Counted from the first letter of the stretch, positions 43,543-52,517 are shown. The stretch: 64,000 bases of DNA from an uncultured Bacilli bacterium (GCA_934096075.1 CAKOLN010000005.1:22673-86672); one strand, 5' to 3'. The notes: a model not told the origin generated them from the letters alone. A program made the numbers and translations.

Positions 43543-44208
43543 ATGGATTTAATTTTAATAGCATTAATAGTTTTAATACCATTATTTGCTCAAATATATG
43601 TAATGAGTACATACAAAAGCACTATGAGACATTCAAACAGCAAAGGTTTAACCGGCTATGATGTAGCGAGACAAATATTAGATGAAAACGGACTTAATGA
43701 TTTAATAATTGTAGAAACAAATGGTACTTTAACAGATCATTATGATCCAAACAGAAAAGTAATTAGATTATCTAGAGATATTTATCATGGTAATAGTATT
43801 GCTTCTCTAGCAGTAGCGGCTCATGAAACAGGACATGCTATACAAGATAAAGAAGGTTATTTCTTTTTAAGATTCAGACATTTCTTATTTCCAATAGTTA
43901 ACATAATTTCAAGTTTTTCTTACTATTTAATATTATTTGGATTTTTATTAGAAATTATGGATTTAGTTTGGATAGGAATATTTGCCACAGGCTTTGGTAT
44001 ACTATTTCAAATTGTAACTTTACCAGTTGAATTTAATGCATCAAATCGAGCTAAATCAGAAGTAAAAAGATTAAATTTAACCAATGCTAAAGATAATGAA
44101 GAAACAAGTAGAATGTTAACAGCCGCAGCATTAACTTATGTAGCAGGTGTTTTAGCAAGTGTACTTCAATTACTTAGATTAATAGGTATTGCAAGAGATA
44201 ACGATTAG
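43543..44208 (+). CDS. YugP-type membrane zinc metallopeptidase
   Basis: The 221-aa protein belongs to the putative neutral zinc metallopeptidase family (Zn_peptidase_2). It has an N-terminal helix, then LTGYDVARQILDENGLND, and the catalytic AAHETGHAIQDKEGY (HExxH). Two central helices and the conserved PVEFNASNRAK (third zinc ligand region) follow, ending in a hydrophobic AGVLASVLQLL segment. It probably cleaves membrane-associated substrates; none is known. GGTGAT precedes the start, and a terminator overlaps the end. Confidence 0.9.
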   Translation: MDLILIALIVLIPLFAQIYVMSTYKSTMRHSNSKGLTGYDVARQILDENGLNDLIIVETNGTLTDHYDPNRKVIRLSRDIYHGNSIASLAVAAHETGHAIQDKEGYFFLRFRHFLFPIVNIISSFSYYLILFGFLLEIMDLVWIGIFATGFGILFQIVTLPVEFNASNRAKSEVKRLNLTNAKDNEETSRMLTAAALTYVAGVLASVLQLLRLIGIARDND

Positions 44209-44226
44209 ACTAACTAATCGTTTTAT
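44199..44226 (+). terminator. intrinsic terminator of the metallopeptidase gene
   Basis: AACGATTAG and CTAATCGTT pair around ACTAA and are followed by TTATTTTT; the stop codon lies in the stem. Confidence 0.85.
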
Positions 44227-44279
44227 TTTTATTATAAATTATAGTATAATTATAAATGTAATAATATAAAGGAGAAACA

Positions 44280-45110
44280 ATGGCAACTATAGTTAAAAGA
44301 AGAATTAAATGGAATAATATAATAATTTTAATACTAATATTAATTTGTTTAACAATGTTAACTATATCATTAACAAAGATAGTCAAGTGGAACAAAGATA
44401 ACAAAGATATAGACAATCAAATTAATAACATAGAAAACTCTACAACAATAAAAGAAACACAAGACAATGAAAACACAGAAATAATTAACCAGGATTTAGA
44501 TATACCCAAATCTAATCCATATTGGGACTATATTAAAATGAACTTAATAGATGTAGACTTTACTGAATTAAAGCAAACAAATTCAGATGTTATTGGATGG
44601 ATACAAGTAAATGGTACCAATATTAATTATCCATTTGTACAAACAAATGATAATAGTTACTATTTAACACATGCATTTAATAAAAGTTATAATGATGCAG
44701 GATGGGTATTTTTAGACTATAGAAATAATGATACCAATAATAGAAATACTATAATTTATGCACACAGTAGATTAGATAAAACAATGTTTGGAACATTAAA
44801 AAAAATAATGTCAAATGGTTGGTTAAACGACACTAATAATTATATTATAAAAATATCTACAGAAAAAGAAAACACTTTATGGCAAGTATTCAGTACTTAC
44901 ATTATACCTAATACAAGTGATTACATACAAACAAGTTTCAATTCAGATAAAGATTACTTAAATTTTCTAAATATGATTAAAAATAGAAGTGAACATGATT
45001 TTAATACAACAATTAATGAAAATGATAATATACTTACACTATCCACATGTTATAATGATAATGAAAAAACAGTAGTACATGCAAAACTAATAAAACGAGA
45101 GATTAAATAA
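44280..45110 (+). CDS. class B-like sortase
   Basis: A transpeptidase of 276 aa with an N-terminal anchor (IIILILILICLTMLTISLT). The catalytic domain has SDVIGWIQVNGTNINYPFVQ, GWVFLDYRN, the catalytic His in IIYAHSRLD and the catalytic Cys in LTLSTCYND. The position where I expect the conserved arginine (after the Cys and before VVHAKL) is Lys (NEKTVVHAKL), an unusual feature. No LPxTG- or NPxTN-type substrate was seen in the window. AAAGGAG precedes the start. The lineage naming (srtB) is by domain layout. Confidence 0.85.
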   Translation: MATIVKRRIKWNNIIILILILICLTMLTISLTKIVKWNKDNKDIDNQINNIENSTTIKETQDNENTEIINQDLDIPKSNPYWDYIKMNLIDVDFTELKQTNSDVIGWIQVNGTNINYPFVQTNDNSYYLTHAFNKSYNDAGWVFLDYRNNDTNNRNTIIYAHSRLDKTMFGTLKKIMSNGWLNDTNNYIIKISTEKENTLWQVFSTYIIPNTSDYIQTSFNSDKDYLNFLNMIKNRSEHDFNTTINENDNILTLSTCYNDNEKTVVHAKLIKREIK

Positions 45111-45121
45111 TCTCTCGTTTA
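45094..45121. terminator. bidirectional terminator between the sortase gene and rpsR
   Basis: AAACGAGAGATTA and TAATCTCTCGTTT form a long perfect stem with T/A-rich flanks on both sides; the sortase stop is inside. Confidence 0.9.
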
Positions 45122-45123
45122 AC

Positions 45124-45339
45124 TTATTTTACGAATGGAATAAGTCCCATAAATCTAGCTCTTTTAACTTCTCTAGCTATATGTCTTTGATGTAATGCAC
45201 AAGCACCAGTCATTCTTCTAGGTAAAATTTTACCTTTTTCATTAATATATTTAGTTATAATTGGTACATCACTATATTTAACACTTTTACCAGCGCACAT
45301 TTGACATATTTTCTTTTTTCTAGGATAAAATTCTTTCAT
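45124..45339 (-). CDS. rpsR: 30S ribosomal protein S18
   Basis: The 71-aa product has CQMCAGKSVKYSDV, LPRRMTGACALHQRHIAREV and the terminal RARFMGLIPFV. AAAGGAGG precedes ATG 45339. It is the last gene of the rpsF-ssb-rpsR unit. The CxxC...C pattern indicates the zinc-binding form of S18. Confidence 0.98.
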   Translation of the reverse strand: MKEFYPRKKKICQMCAGKSVKYSDVPIITKYINEKGKILPRRMTGACALHQRHIAREVKRARFMGLIPFVK

Positions 45340-45356
45340 TATTAGCCTCCTTTTAA

Positions 45357-45842
45357 TTAGAATGGTAAATCATCATCGCTTAAAGCTACTTCATTACCAA
45401 AATTTTTAAATGGGTCTTCACCTGAAATATCTACACCATTGTCTTTACTTGGCTCATCTACATAAAATGAACTTGTAGTATCAACATAAGCATTAACTGG
45501 TGCACTAGCAGTACCACTACCACTATTTTTAGAACTTAAAAATTCAAAATTGTCAGCAACAACTTCAGTAACATATCTTTTAGTTCCATCTTGTGCATCA
45601 TAACTTCTAGTTTGAATTCTTCCTTCAACTCCTAGTTGTTGTCCCTTAGTAACATACTTACCAATAGTTTCTGCTTGTTTACCAAACACAACAACATTTA
45701 TAAAGTCAGCATCAACATTTCCTTCTTTATTTCTAAAGTTTCTATTAACTGCTAAACTAAATGAAGCAATTTGCATACCAGATGTAGAAGTTCTCATTTC
45801 TGGATCCCTTGTTAACCTACCTACTAGCATTACTTTATTCAT
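45357..45842 (-). CDS. ssb: single-stranded DNA-binding protein
   Basis: The OB-fold begins NKVMLVGRLTRDPEMRTSTS and includes FSLAVNRNFRN and FINVVVFGKQAETIGKYVTK. A flexible linker leads to the acidic tip DDDLPF that binds replication and repair partners. The length of 161 aa is normal. It lies between rpsF and rpsR with gaps of a few bases. Confidence 0.98.
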   Translation of the reverse strand: MNKVMLVGRLTRDPEMRTSTSGMQIASFSLAVNRNFRNKEGNVDADFINVVVFGKQAETIGKYVTKGQQLGVEGRIQTRSYDAQDGTKRYVTEVVADNFEFLSSKNSGSGTASAPVNAYVDTTSSFYVDEPSKDNGVDISGEDPFKNFGNEVALSDDDLPF

Positions 45843-45843
45843 A

Positions 45844-46131
45844 CTAATTTTCCTCCTTAATTATTAAATGTCTAATAACTTTTTCGTCTATTAAAGCTCT
45901 TCTATCAAATTCCTTAACAGCTTTACTTTCACATTCAACATTAAGTAAATGATAATAACCTCTAACTTGTTTCTTAATTTCATATGCTAATTTCTTTTGT
46001 CCTAAATCTTTAGAATTTAAAATCTTAGCACCTTCGTTAGTTAATAAATCTTCAAATGATTTAACAGTATTCTTTACTTCATCTTCAGTAATATCAGCTC
46101 TAACAATAAACATTATTTCATATTTATTCAT
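45844..46131 (-). CDS. rpsF: 30S ribosomal protein S6
   Basis: The 95-aa protein reads NKYEIMFIVRADITEDEVKN, then LGQKKLAYEIKKQVRGYYHL and ALIDEKVIRHLIIKEE, all S6 hallmarks. AAGGAGGTG precedes ATG 46131. It starts the rpsF-ssb-rpsR operon and binds S18 in the ribosome. Confidence 0.98.
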   Translation of the reverse strand: MNKYEIMFIVRADITEDEVKNTVKSFEDLLTNEGAKILNSKDLGQKKLAYEIKKQVRGYYHLLNVECESKAVKEFDRRALIDEKVIRHLIIKEEN

Positions 46132-46147
46132 TATTTCACCTCCTTAT

Positions 46148-46200
46148 GGTCTATGGCTTCCTAAGAAGCAAGGAGCAATTTTCTGCTCTTTCCCCAGTAT
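46148..46200 (-). promoter_or_regulatory. hairpins in the rpsF leader, possible S6:S18 autoregulatory site
   Basis: On the minus strand the leader has GAGC/GCTC with an AGAAAATT loop, then the perfect stem GCTTC/GAAGC with a TTAG loop, ending about 17 bases before the rpsF start. Leaders of rpsF operons often bind the S6:S18 complex; I see hairpins but cannot confirm the conserved motif. Confidence 0.4.
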
Positions 46201-46235
46201 TATAACAAATAAAATACAAAAAGTCCATACAAAAA

Positions 46236-46883
46236 TTATCCAAGAATTTTCTTCTTAACATCAATATTTTTTCTTATAGATTCAACATCCAAATTATCTA
46301 AAACATCACTTATTTTATTAATAAGCTCATCACCTTCTAAATAAGGATATTCATTAAGTATATTAGCATAACACTTCTTACATTCTTCATACTGACACAA
46401 ATACAACATTAAATAAGAAATATCTTCTCTCATATCTGCAAATAATTCACAACCACTTATAATACCTTCTTTATATTCTTTAACATTCCTTCTAAATTTA
46501 CTAAAAAAACTTTTAAAAACACTACTACCTTTAACAAAACTTAATCCACTATAAAGAACTAATAAAGCCAAAACATATCCAAAATAAGCAGTAAAATAAT
46601 CAACTTTTCTCTTATTATTATAATCTTCTACACTATAAATTCCACAATTTAATTTATCTTGTCTTTCTCTTTTAGTATTAACACCAATAAAAGTAGCACT
46701 ACCACCTACTAAAGATACAGCAAGAACTAGAGATACTATTTCTTTAGTTAACACCAATGTCTTAGATTTTAAATCTCTTACTTTTCTACCTACTAAAATA
46801 TAATTACTATTCATAGAATTATTTCTAGATACAATTTCATTTCTAGTAATAATACATAGTTCCTTAAATTCTTTTAAATTCAT
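46236..46883 (-). CDS. membrane protein of unknown function (215 aa)
   Basis: Two hydrophobic segments (LTKEIVSLVLAVSLVGGSAT at about 45-68 and YFTAYFGYVLALLVLYSGLS at about 92-112) are followed by a helical cytoplasmic domain. The C-terminal part YLCQYEECKKCYANILNEYP resembles a tetratricopeptide-type helix pair but is too short to name. AGGTG lies before ATG 46883. No family was recognised. Confidence 0.55.
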   Translation of the reverse strand: MNLKEFKELCIITRNEIVSRNNSMNSNYILVGRKVRDLKSKTLVLTKEIVSLVLAVSLVGGSATFIGVNTKRERQDKLNCGIYSVEDYNNKRKVDYFTAYFGYVLALLVLYSGLSFVKGSSVFKSFFSKFRRNVKEYKEGIISGCELFADMREDISYLMLYLCQYEECKKCYANILNEYPYLEGDELINKISDVLDNLDVESIRKNIDVKKKILG

Positions 46884-46911
46884 AATTACACCTCAAATAT
46901 AATTTTACTCT

Positions 46912-46944
46912 AAAAAAAGAATGTTAACAACACTCAAGTTATTA
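46912..46944 (-). terminator. intrinsic terminator of the DUF975-type gene
   Basis: AATGTTAA and TTAACATT pair around a 12-base loop, followed by CTTTTTTT on the minus strand. Confidence 0.75.
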
Positions 46945-46947
46945 ACA

Positions 46948-47682
46948 TTATCCTTTAATTTTTCTTAATTCTTCATAATATAGAGCATTACTTACTGTAA
47001 TATAAGGCATTACATATATAATTGGAATTATCAAAGCACATAATAATGCCCATCCAATAAAACTTAATCCAAATACAAAGTAATCCATTTTATAACCATT
47101 CATCATTCTCTTACTTTCTTTTATTACTTCCATTGCATCATCTTTCTTACCATCAGCAAGTAAATAAGTAATCATAGAATAACTCAACGCAGCAATAATA
47201 CCAGGTATAATTAATAATAAACTCCATAATGTAGTAAATAAACCTACTAAAAATGATGTTAAGAATATCAATAAAAATCTTTTATCATAGAAACTAAATA
47301 AATCATTAATATCGTAACTTTTACCTCTTACAAAGTTAAGAACATATTGAACTAAACCAATACTCATAGGTAATAAGAATACATTAGCAATCGCAGATAT
47401 TATAGTACCCGCATCTGTTCCTTCTCCAAATAAAGCTGTAATTAAAGCTCCTAAGATACCACTAATAAGTGAAACAATTAAACTAGGTTTCCAAATAGTC
47501 CATAAGTTATTTTCAATCAATCTTTTAGCTTCATTTTTTATTGCAACACGATTGATAACTCCATTATTAGAAAACTTCGTTTCATTATTAGTTGAATCAC
47601 TTTTTTTACCAGTTCCTTTTTCACAACAAGGACATTTTCCATCAACTAATTCTTTACCACAAATAGTACAAAATTTCTCCAT
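46948..47682 (-). CDS. zinc-ribbon plus DUF975-like integral membrane protein
   Basis: An N-terminal half zinc ribbon (FCTICGKELVDGKCPCC) is followed by a linker and a membrane domain of about 180 residues with five helices. The domain includes VAIKNEAKRLIENNLWTIWK, VLNFVRGKSYDINDLFSFYD, SYSMITYLLADGKKDDAMEV and IKESKRMMNGYKMDYF, which is the DUF975 pattern. Function is unknown. The start has GGAGGTG, and a terminator follows. Confidence 0.78.
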   Translation of the reverse strand: MEKFCTICGKELVDGKCPCCEKGTGKKSDSTNNETKFSNNGVINRVAIKNEAKRLIENNLWTIWKPSLIVSLISGILGALITALFGEGTDAGTIISAIANVFLLPMSIGLVQYVLNFVRGKSYDINDLFSFYDKRFLLIFLTSFLVGLFTTLWSLLLIIPGIIAALSYSMITYLLADGKKDDAMEVIKESKRMMNGYKMDYFVFGLSFIGWALLCALIIPIIYVMPYITVSNALYYEELRKIKG

Positions 47683-47705
47683 ACTTTCACCTCCTTATTA
47701 ATATA

Positions 47706-48806
47706 TTAAACATTAAACCTAAATAAGCAAATATCACCATCTTGCATAACATAATCTTTTCCTTCAAGCCTTGCTCTACCTGCTTCTTTAACTTTAAGTT
47801 CACTACCATATTTAACTAAATCATCATAGCTCATAACTTCTGCTTTAATAAATCCTCTTTGAAAATCAGTATGTATAATACCCGCACATTCTGGTGCCTT
47901 CATTCCTCTTTTAAAAGTCCAAGCTCTAACCTCATCACTTCCAACAGTAAAGAATGTACTTAGCCCTAAAATATCATAAGTAGTCTTAATTAACATATCA
48001 AGTCCACTTTCTTCTATACCTAATTCATTTAAAAATACTTTCTTTTCATCATCAGGTAATTCTACTAACTCACTTTCAATCTGAGCACACATAGGAATAA
48101 CTTTAATTCCTTCCTTACTAGCATATTCATTAACTTTATCAATATACTCATTTCCACCATTAACTAAATCAACTTCATTAACATTAGCTAAATAAATCAT
48201 AGGTTTCAATGTAATAAAATTAAATGCTTTAATAAATTCTTTCTCTTCATCACTTAAATCTAATTCTCTTAAAGGTTTACCAGTAATTAAATAATCTTTA
48301 CATCTAGTTAATATATCTACTTCTTTTAAAAGTAATTTATCATTAGCAGTCTGTGCTTTTTTAGTTATTCTTTCTAATCTAGAATTAATAATCTCTAAAT
48401 CTGAAATTGCAAGTTCTAAATTAATAATTTCTATATCTCTAATAGGATCAACACTACCTTCAACATGTATAACATCTTTATCTTTAAAACATCTTACTAC
48501 ATGTATAACAGCATCAACTTCTCTAATATGACTTAGAAATTTATTACCTAATCCTTCACCATTACTAGCGCCTTTAACTAATCCTGCAATATCAGTAAAT
48601 TCATACTGAGTAGGTATACATCTCTCAGGCATATACATATTTTCTAAAGTTTCTAATCTCTTATCAGGTACTACTACTGTCCCTAAATTAGGATCAATAG
48701 TCGCAAAAGGATAATTTGCTGCTAAAATATTTTTCTTTGTAATTGCATTAAAAAGAGTACTCTTTCCAACATTAGGCATTCCTATAATACCTGCTTTTAA
48801 TGACAT
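47706..48806 (-). CDS. ychF: redox-regulated ATPase/GTPase YchF
   Basis: The 366-aa Obg-family protein binds ATP and associates with the ribosome. G1 is GIIGMPNVGKSTLFN, G3 is FTDIAGLVKGAS, and NVNEVD replaces the usual NKxD, as in YchF. The C-terminal TGS domain has FTVGSDEVRAWTF, IHTDFQRGFIKAEV and KDYVMQDGDICLFRFNV. The start has GGGGGAAT. In Bacillus the orthologue (yyaF) also lies just before rpsF. Confidence 0.97.
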   Translation of the reverse strand: MSLKAGIIGMPNVGKSTLFNAITKKNILAANYPFATIDPNLGTVVVPDKRLETLENMYMPERCIPTQYEFTDIAGLVKGASNGEGLGNKFLSHIREVDAVIHVVRCFKDKDVIHVEGSVDPIRDIEIINLELAISDLEIINSRLERITKKAQTANDKLLLKEVDILTRCKDYLITGKPLRELDLSDEEKEFIKAFNFITLKPMIYLANVNEVDLVNGGNEYIDKVNEYASKEGIKVIPMCAQIESELVELPDDEKKVFLNELGIEESGLDMLIKTTYDILGLSTFFTVGSDEVRAWTFKRGMKAPECAGIIHTDFQRGFIKAEVMSYDDLVKYGSELKVKEAGRARLEGKDYVMQDGDICLFRFNV

Positions 48807-48821
48807 ATAAATTCCCCCATT

Positions 48822-50351
48822 CTAAAATGTTAAATTAGGTGTAACACCTATACCAATAGGTAAACCAGATACATAAAATCCTACTATTAAAATAAACCAC
48901 ATAATCATCATTACTAATCCATAATCTTTCATATATCTAAATGAATTCAACATACTTACTTGTCCATTATTATCATACTTTTCCAAATATGCTATATAAA
49001 TAACATAATATATCATAACAGGTGTAAAAGCCATAGATAAACTACTACCTGCTGTATATACTATTTGTGCAAATTCAGGACTAATACTAGCATTCATTAA
49101 AGTAGGCACTACAGTACCACTCATAACTTGCCATTTACTAACAAGTCCAGTATAAAATAAACCAGCCACTATAGAAATAACAAATAATAAAATAACTAAA
49201 CCTAATCCACTAAAATTAAACACATCTATTAACTTAGTAAGTAACGCAACTAACACAAGTCCTATATTACTTTTTTCTAAAACACTAACAAAAATACTTG
49301 CGACAAATATAAGAACTAAAATACTACCTATACCATCTAAACTATAACTAAAGCATTCACTTACTTCTTTATTATTCTTAATATTTTTACTTACAAAACC
49401 ATAAACAAGTCCTATAATAACAAATAAGAAAGTAATTATAAACACAAAGCCTTGACTAAATAATGATCCTTCTCCAAATAGCTTATCGATATAATAAACA
49501 CCATTATTATCAAGAAGGCCACCACTTAATGGTAATCCAGGTATAATCATCCAAATAATAATAATTGAATAAATAATACCAGCACCTAAACTTAAAACTA
49601 ATCCTCTTAGTTCTCTATTACTAAATTTAATTTTATCTAATGTTTCTATTTCATCAAATTCATACTTACCTAACTTAGGCATAATCTTTTTTTCAGTAAC
49701 TCTGGTCATAATAATCGCAGCACTAATTAAAGCAACTATCATTATAAACAAGCCAAAAAATTGATTAATAGAATAATCTTTATCAATAACTTTACTAGCC
49801 GTTAAAGTCAAACTCATTAAACTAGTATCTATACTACTTAAAAACACATTAATGGCATAACCAAAACTCATACCAGCAAAACTAGCTATTATTCCTCCAA
49901 ATGGATGTCTATGTCCATACTTAAACAACATTGCACCAATAGGAAGCAATAAAACAAATCCTATATTACCAAATGCACTAAGTACAATACTTAAAAGTAT
50001 TAAAGTAAATGTAATACTATTTTTTCTAAAACTCTGAGTAATTATAGTAAAAAATGTTTTAGCAAATCCACTCTTTTCTAATACCCCTATACCTATTAAT
50101 ATAATAATCAAACTACTTAAAGGAGCAAAATTAACAAAATTAGAAGCAGTATTACTAATTATATACTTTATTCCTTTAGCACTTAACATATTTTCAACTT
50201 GTATAACATTATTTTGAAGAGTATTAGTATATGAATTAACTGTACTATATTCAGCCTGAAAATTAAATAAAGACAAGACTAAACTAAATAGAAGTACTAT
50301 AAATGTAAGTAAAATAAATATAAATATAGGACTAAACTTTTTATTTTTCAT
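48822..50351 (-). CDS. AbgT-family transporter
   Basis: A polytopic protein of 509 aa with about 12 helices. FAPLSSLIIILIGIGVLEKS, FRKNSITFTLILLSIVLSAF, LLLPIGAMLFKYGHRHPFGG and MSGTVVPTLMNASISPEFAQ are typical of AbgT proteins. The family moves p-aminobenzoyl-glutamate and, in some members, sulfonamides. The start overlaps the DUF951 gene by 11 bases; YchF follows by 15 bases. Confidence 0.88.
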   Translation of the reverse strand: MKNKKFSPIFIFILLTFIVLLFSLVLSLFNFQAEYSTVNSYTNTLQNNVIQVENMLSAKGIKYIISNTASNFVNFAPLSSLIIILIGIGVLEKSGFAKTFFTIITQSFRKNSITFTLILLSIVLSAFGNIGFVLLLPIGAMLFKYGHRHPFGGIIASFAGMSFGYAINVFLSSIDTSLMSLTLTASKVIDKDYSINQFFGLFIMIVALISAAIIMTRVTEKKIMPKLGKYEFDEIETLDKIKFSNRELRGLVLSLGAGIIYSIIIIWMIIPGLPLSGGLLDNNGVYYIDKLFGEGSLFSQGFVFIITFLFVIIGLVYGFVSKNIKNNKEVSECFSYSLDGIGSILVLIFVASIFVSVLEKSNIGLVLVALLTKLIDVFNFSGLGLVILLFVISIVAGLFYTGLVSKWQVMSGTVVPTLMNASISPEFAQIVYTAGSSLSMAFTPVMIYYVIYIAYLEKYDNNGQVSMLNSFRYMKDYGLVMMIMWFILIVGFYVSGLPIGIGVTPNLTF

Positions 50352-50526
50352 CTTCCACCACTTTCTTTAATTTTCTTTCAAACTCTAATCTATCCATCAT
50401 AACTGTTCTTCCACAATTAACACATTTTAATTTAATATCTACTCCAAGTCTTACTATTTCCCATAAATTAGTACCACAAGGATGTGCTTTCTTCATAATT
50501 ACTTTGGAATTTAGTGTATATTTCAT
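50341..50526 (-). CDS. DUF951 family protein (YyzM-like)
   Basis: The 61-aa protein has KKAHPCGTNLWEIVRLGVDI and KLKCVNCGRTVMMDRLEFER, the two conserved blocks of DUF951, including the CGT and CxxC cysteines. Relatives sit between parB and ychF in many Firmicutes. Function is not known; a nucleic-acid or ribosome link has been suggested by context only. GGTGAT precedes ATG 50526. Confidence 0.92.
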   Translation of the reverse strand: MKYTLNSKVIMKKAHPCGTNLWEIVRLGVDIKLKCVNCGRTVMMDRLEFERKLKKVVEDEK

Positions 50527-50534
50527 TTTATCAC

Positions 50535-51422
50535 CTAATCTAAATTAATTTTAATATCTAAAATTTCTAATATTCTTTCTAAATCTCTATCATTATCAAA
50601 AGGTATAACTATATTTCTATTATTAACTTTAACCATAGTACCAATCTTTTCTCTCATAACATTTTGTACCATCATATGACCTTTATCTTTAACAATAGTC
50701 TTCTTAATAGGAACTTTTTTCTCAAGTCCATTATTATTAATCTCATCTTCTAAAGTTCTAACACTCATATTCTCATTAACTATTCTACTAGCCATATCAA
50801 ATATTTCTGCTTCATCATTTAACTTACTAAGTGCTCTTGCATGTCCCATAGTGATTTTATTTGATAAAACTAAATCCTGAACTTTTCTAGGTAACTTTAA
50901 TATTCCAAGTATATTCGTAACATGACTTCTACTTTTACCTAGTTTTCTAGCAAGTTCTTCTTGTGTTAAATTCATAGTATCTAACATATTTTTATATGCA
51001 TTAGCTTCTTCAATAACATTCAAATTCTCCCTTTGAATATTTTCAAGTAAAGCTATTGTCATCATTTCATCATCAGTAAAATCTCTAACAATCGCAGGCA
51101 CAGTCTTAAGTCCAGCCTTTTTAGCAGCTAAACTTCTCCTTTCACCCGCAACTATTTCATAACCTTTTATACTTTTTTTAACTATAATAGGTTCAAAAAT
51201 ACCAAATTCTTTAATACTATCAGTAAGTTCATTTAACTTTTCTTCATCAAAAACTTTTCTAGGCTGATAAGGATTACTCCTTAATTCATCTAAATTAATC
51301 TCTTTAACATCTTCCTTTTTAGTATCTTCTACTATTGTCTTTTCTAATTCATCAAAAGTAAATGCCTCATTACTGAACAGTTGCTCTAGACCCTTCCCTA
51401 GTGCTTTCCTCTTTGTTTCCAT
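50535..51422 (-). CDS. parB: chromosome-partitioning protein ParB (Spo0J/Noc family)
   Basis: The product is about 295 aa. It opens with KRKALGKGLEQLF, followed by the ParB/Srx CTPase domain (INLDELRSNPYQPRKVFDEE, IVAGERRSLAAKKAG with the GERR motif), a HTH domain (LTQEELARKLGKSRSHVTNI) and a C-terminal dimer domain. It binds parS and loads SMC in known systems. ATG 51422 is preferred; an in-frame TTG lies three codons upstream. It starts 53 bases before the soj stop, so the pair is co-translated. I found no parS by eye in the window. Confidence 0.96.
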   Translation of the reverse strand: METKRKALGKGLEQLFSNEAFTFDELEKTIVEDTKKEDVKEINLDELRSNPYQPRKVFDEEKLNELTDSIKEFGIFEPIIVKKSIKGYEIVAGERRSLAAKKAGLKTVPAIVRDFTDDEMMTIALLENIQRENLNVIEEANAYKNMLDTMNLTQEELARKLGKSRSHVTNILGILKLPRKVQDLVLSNKITMGHARALSKLNDEAEIFDMASRIVNENMSVRTLEDEINNNGLEKKVPIKKTIVKDKGHMMVQNVMREKIGTMVKVNNRNIVIPFDNDRDLERILEILDIKINLD

Positions 51423-52197
51423 TTCTCTCAATCACTTCCTTTGCTAAATTTATATAAGCAAGCGCTCCTCTACATCTTGGATCATATTCTAATATTGGTT
51501 TTCCATGACTTGGTGCTTCTACAAGTCTAACAAGTCTAGGAATTATTGTATTAAATACTTTTTCTTTAAAGAACTTTCTAACATCCTCTACTACTTCTAA
51601 TCCAACTAAAGTTCTTCCATCAAGCATTGTTAATAAAACACCTTCTATATCAAGTTTAGGATTAATCTTGTTTTGAGTAAGTAAAATAGTATTCAATAGT
51701 TGTGTAACTCCTTCCAATGAATAATACTCACACTGAACTGGAATTAATACACTATCACTAGCCGCTAAAGCATTTGTAGTAAGTACACCTAACGCAGGTG
51801 GACAATCAATTAAAATAAAATCATATCTATCTCTAATTTTATCTATTTGTAATTTTAATTGATCTCCAATAATAAAATCACTTTCTTTACTAGCCATTTG
51901 TATTAATTCAATCTCAGCCCCACTCAAATAAATCATTGAAGGAATAATACTAAGATTCTTAAACTTTGTTTTAATAATTGCTTCTTTAATATCACAACTA
52001 TGAGTAATTACATCATAAATACTTTTACTAATATTTGCTTTATTAAGCCCTAAGCCAGTAGTACTGTTGCTTTGAGGGTCTAAATCTATGAGTAATACTT
52101 TTTTACCTAAGTGTCCTAATGCACTACTTAAGTTAATACTTGTTGTTGTTTTGCCTACCCCACCTTTTTGATTAACTAGTGATATAACCTTTCCCAT
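51370..52197 (-). CDS. soj: chromosome-partitioning ATPase ParA/Soj
   Basis: The 275-aa deviant Walker ATPase begins GKVISLVNQKGGVGKTTTSI, with LLIDLDPQSNSTTGLG and DFILIDCPPALGVLTTNALA. It drives segregation with ParB, encoded by the overlapping downstream gene. GAGGTAG precedes ATG 52197. The last 17 residues lie in the overlap with parB, so its C-terminal tail (KEESTREGSRATVQ) is constrained by two frames. Confidence 0.96.
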   Translation of the reverse strand: MGKVISLVNQKGGVGKTTTSINLSSALGHLGKKVLLIDLDPQSNSTTGLGLNKANISKSIYDVITHSCDIKEAIIKTKFKNLSIIPSMIYLSGAEIELIQMASKESDFIIGDQLKLQIDKIRDRYDFILIDCPPALGVLTTNALAASDSVLIPVQCEYYSLEGVTQLLNTILLTQNKINPKLDIEGVLLTMLDGRTLVGLEVVEDVRKFFKEKVFNTIIPRLVRLVEAPSHGKPILEYDPRCRGALAYINLAKEVIERNGNKEESTREGSRATVQ

Positions 52198-52296
52198 AAT
52201 ACTACCTCGCTATGTAATAATTTTAACACAAATTAAACTAAGTTAAAAGTCAAAAAGACATATTTTTATAATTTCAAAAATGTATTTACAAAATCA

Positions 52297-52436
52297 TTGA
52301 ATATTAACCTATTTTTTAGTATAATGTATTTAGAAGAGAAATCTTCATATAATAAAAATGGAACATTCAATTCTGAATGCCTACCAAAATTTTTAGTTTT
52401 AGTGTGACATTATCTTACGATAGTGTCTATTTTTAT
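52297..52436 (+). ncRNA. candidate antisense RNA with promoter, opposite the 35-aa peptide gene
   Basis: TTGAAT (52297-52302) and a perfect TATAAT (52320-52325) with a 17-bp spacer would start a plus-strand RNA at about 52332. It holds GAAGA/TCTTC and CATTCA/TGAATG hairpins and ends at GACATTATC/GATAGTGTC followed by TATTTTTAT, an intrinsic terminator at 52406-52436. The last 27 bases are complementary to the 3' end of the peptide ORF. This is the geometry of a type I antitoxin RNA. Confidence 0.5.
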
Positions 52437-52517
52437 GGCAATAATTATAAAAACCATTGTCATTAAAATGAACCATATCCGATTCAAAATTTTAATTATA
52501 AAATTTCTCTTCTTCAT
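52410..52517 (-). CDS. 35-aa hydrophobic membrane peptide, candidate type I toxin
   Basis: The ATG 52517 frame gives MKKRNFIIKILNRIWFILMT and then MVFIIIAIKIDTIVR: a basic N-terminus, one membrane helix and a charged end, the layout of small type I toxins (Fst, TxpA, holin-like). AAGGATGGTGATC precedes the start. A minus-strand promoter (TTGCCT 52617-52622, TATAAT 52593-52598, 18-bp spacer) lies about 75 bases upstream. A convergent RNA promoter on the other strand would give an antisense transcript over its 3' end. No homologue was identified from memory. Confidence 0.5.
   Translation of the reverse strand: MKKRNFIIKILNRIWFILMTMVFIIIAIKIDTIVR

Noticed and set aside
50535..52300. parS sites near parB
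   Set aside because: I looked for the palindrome around TTCCACGTGGAA/TTTCACGTGAAA in and beside soj-parB and did not find one by eye.
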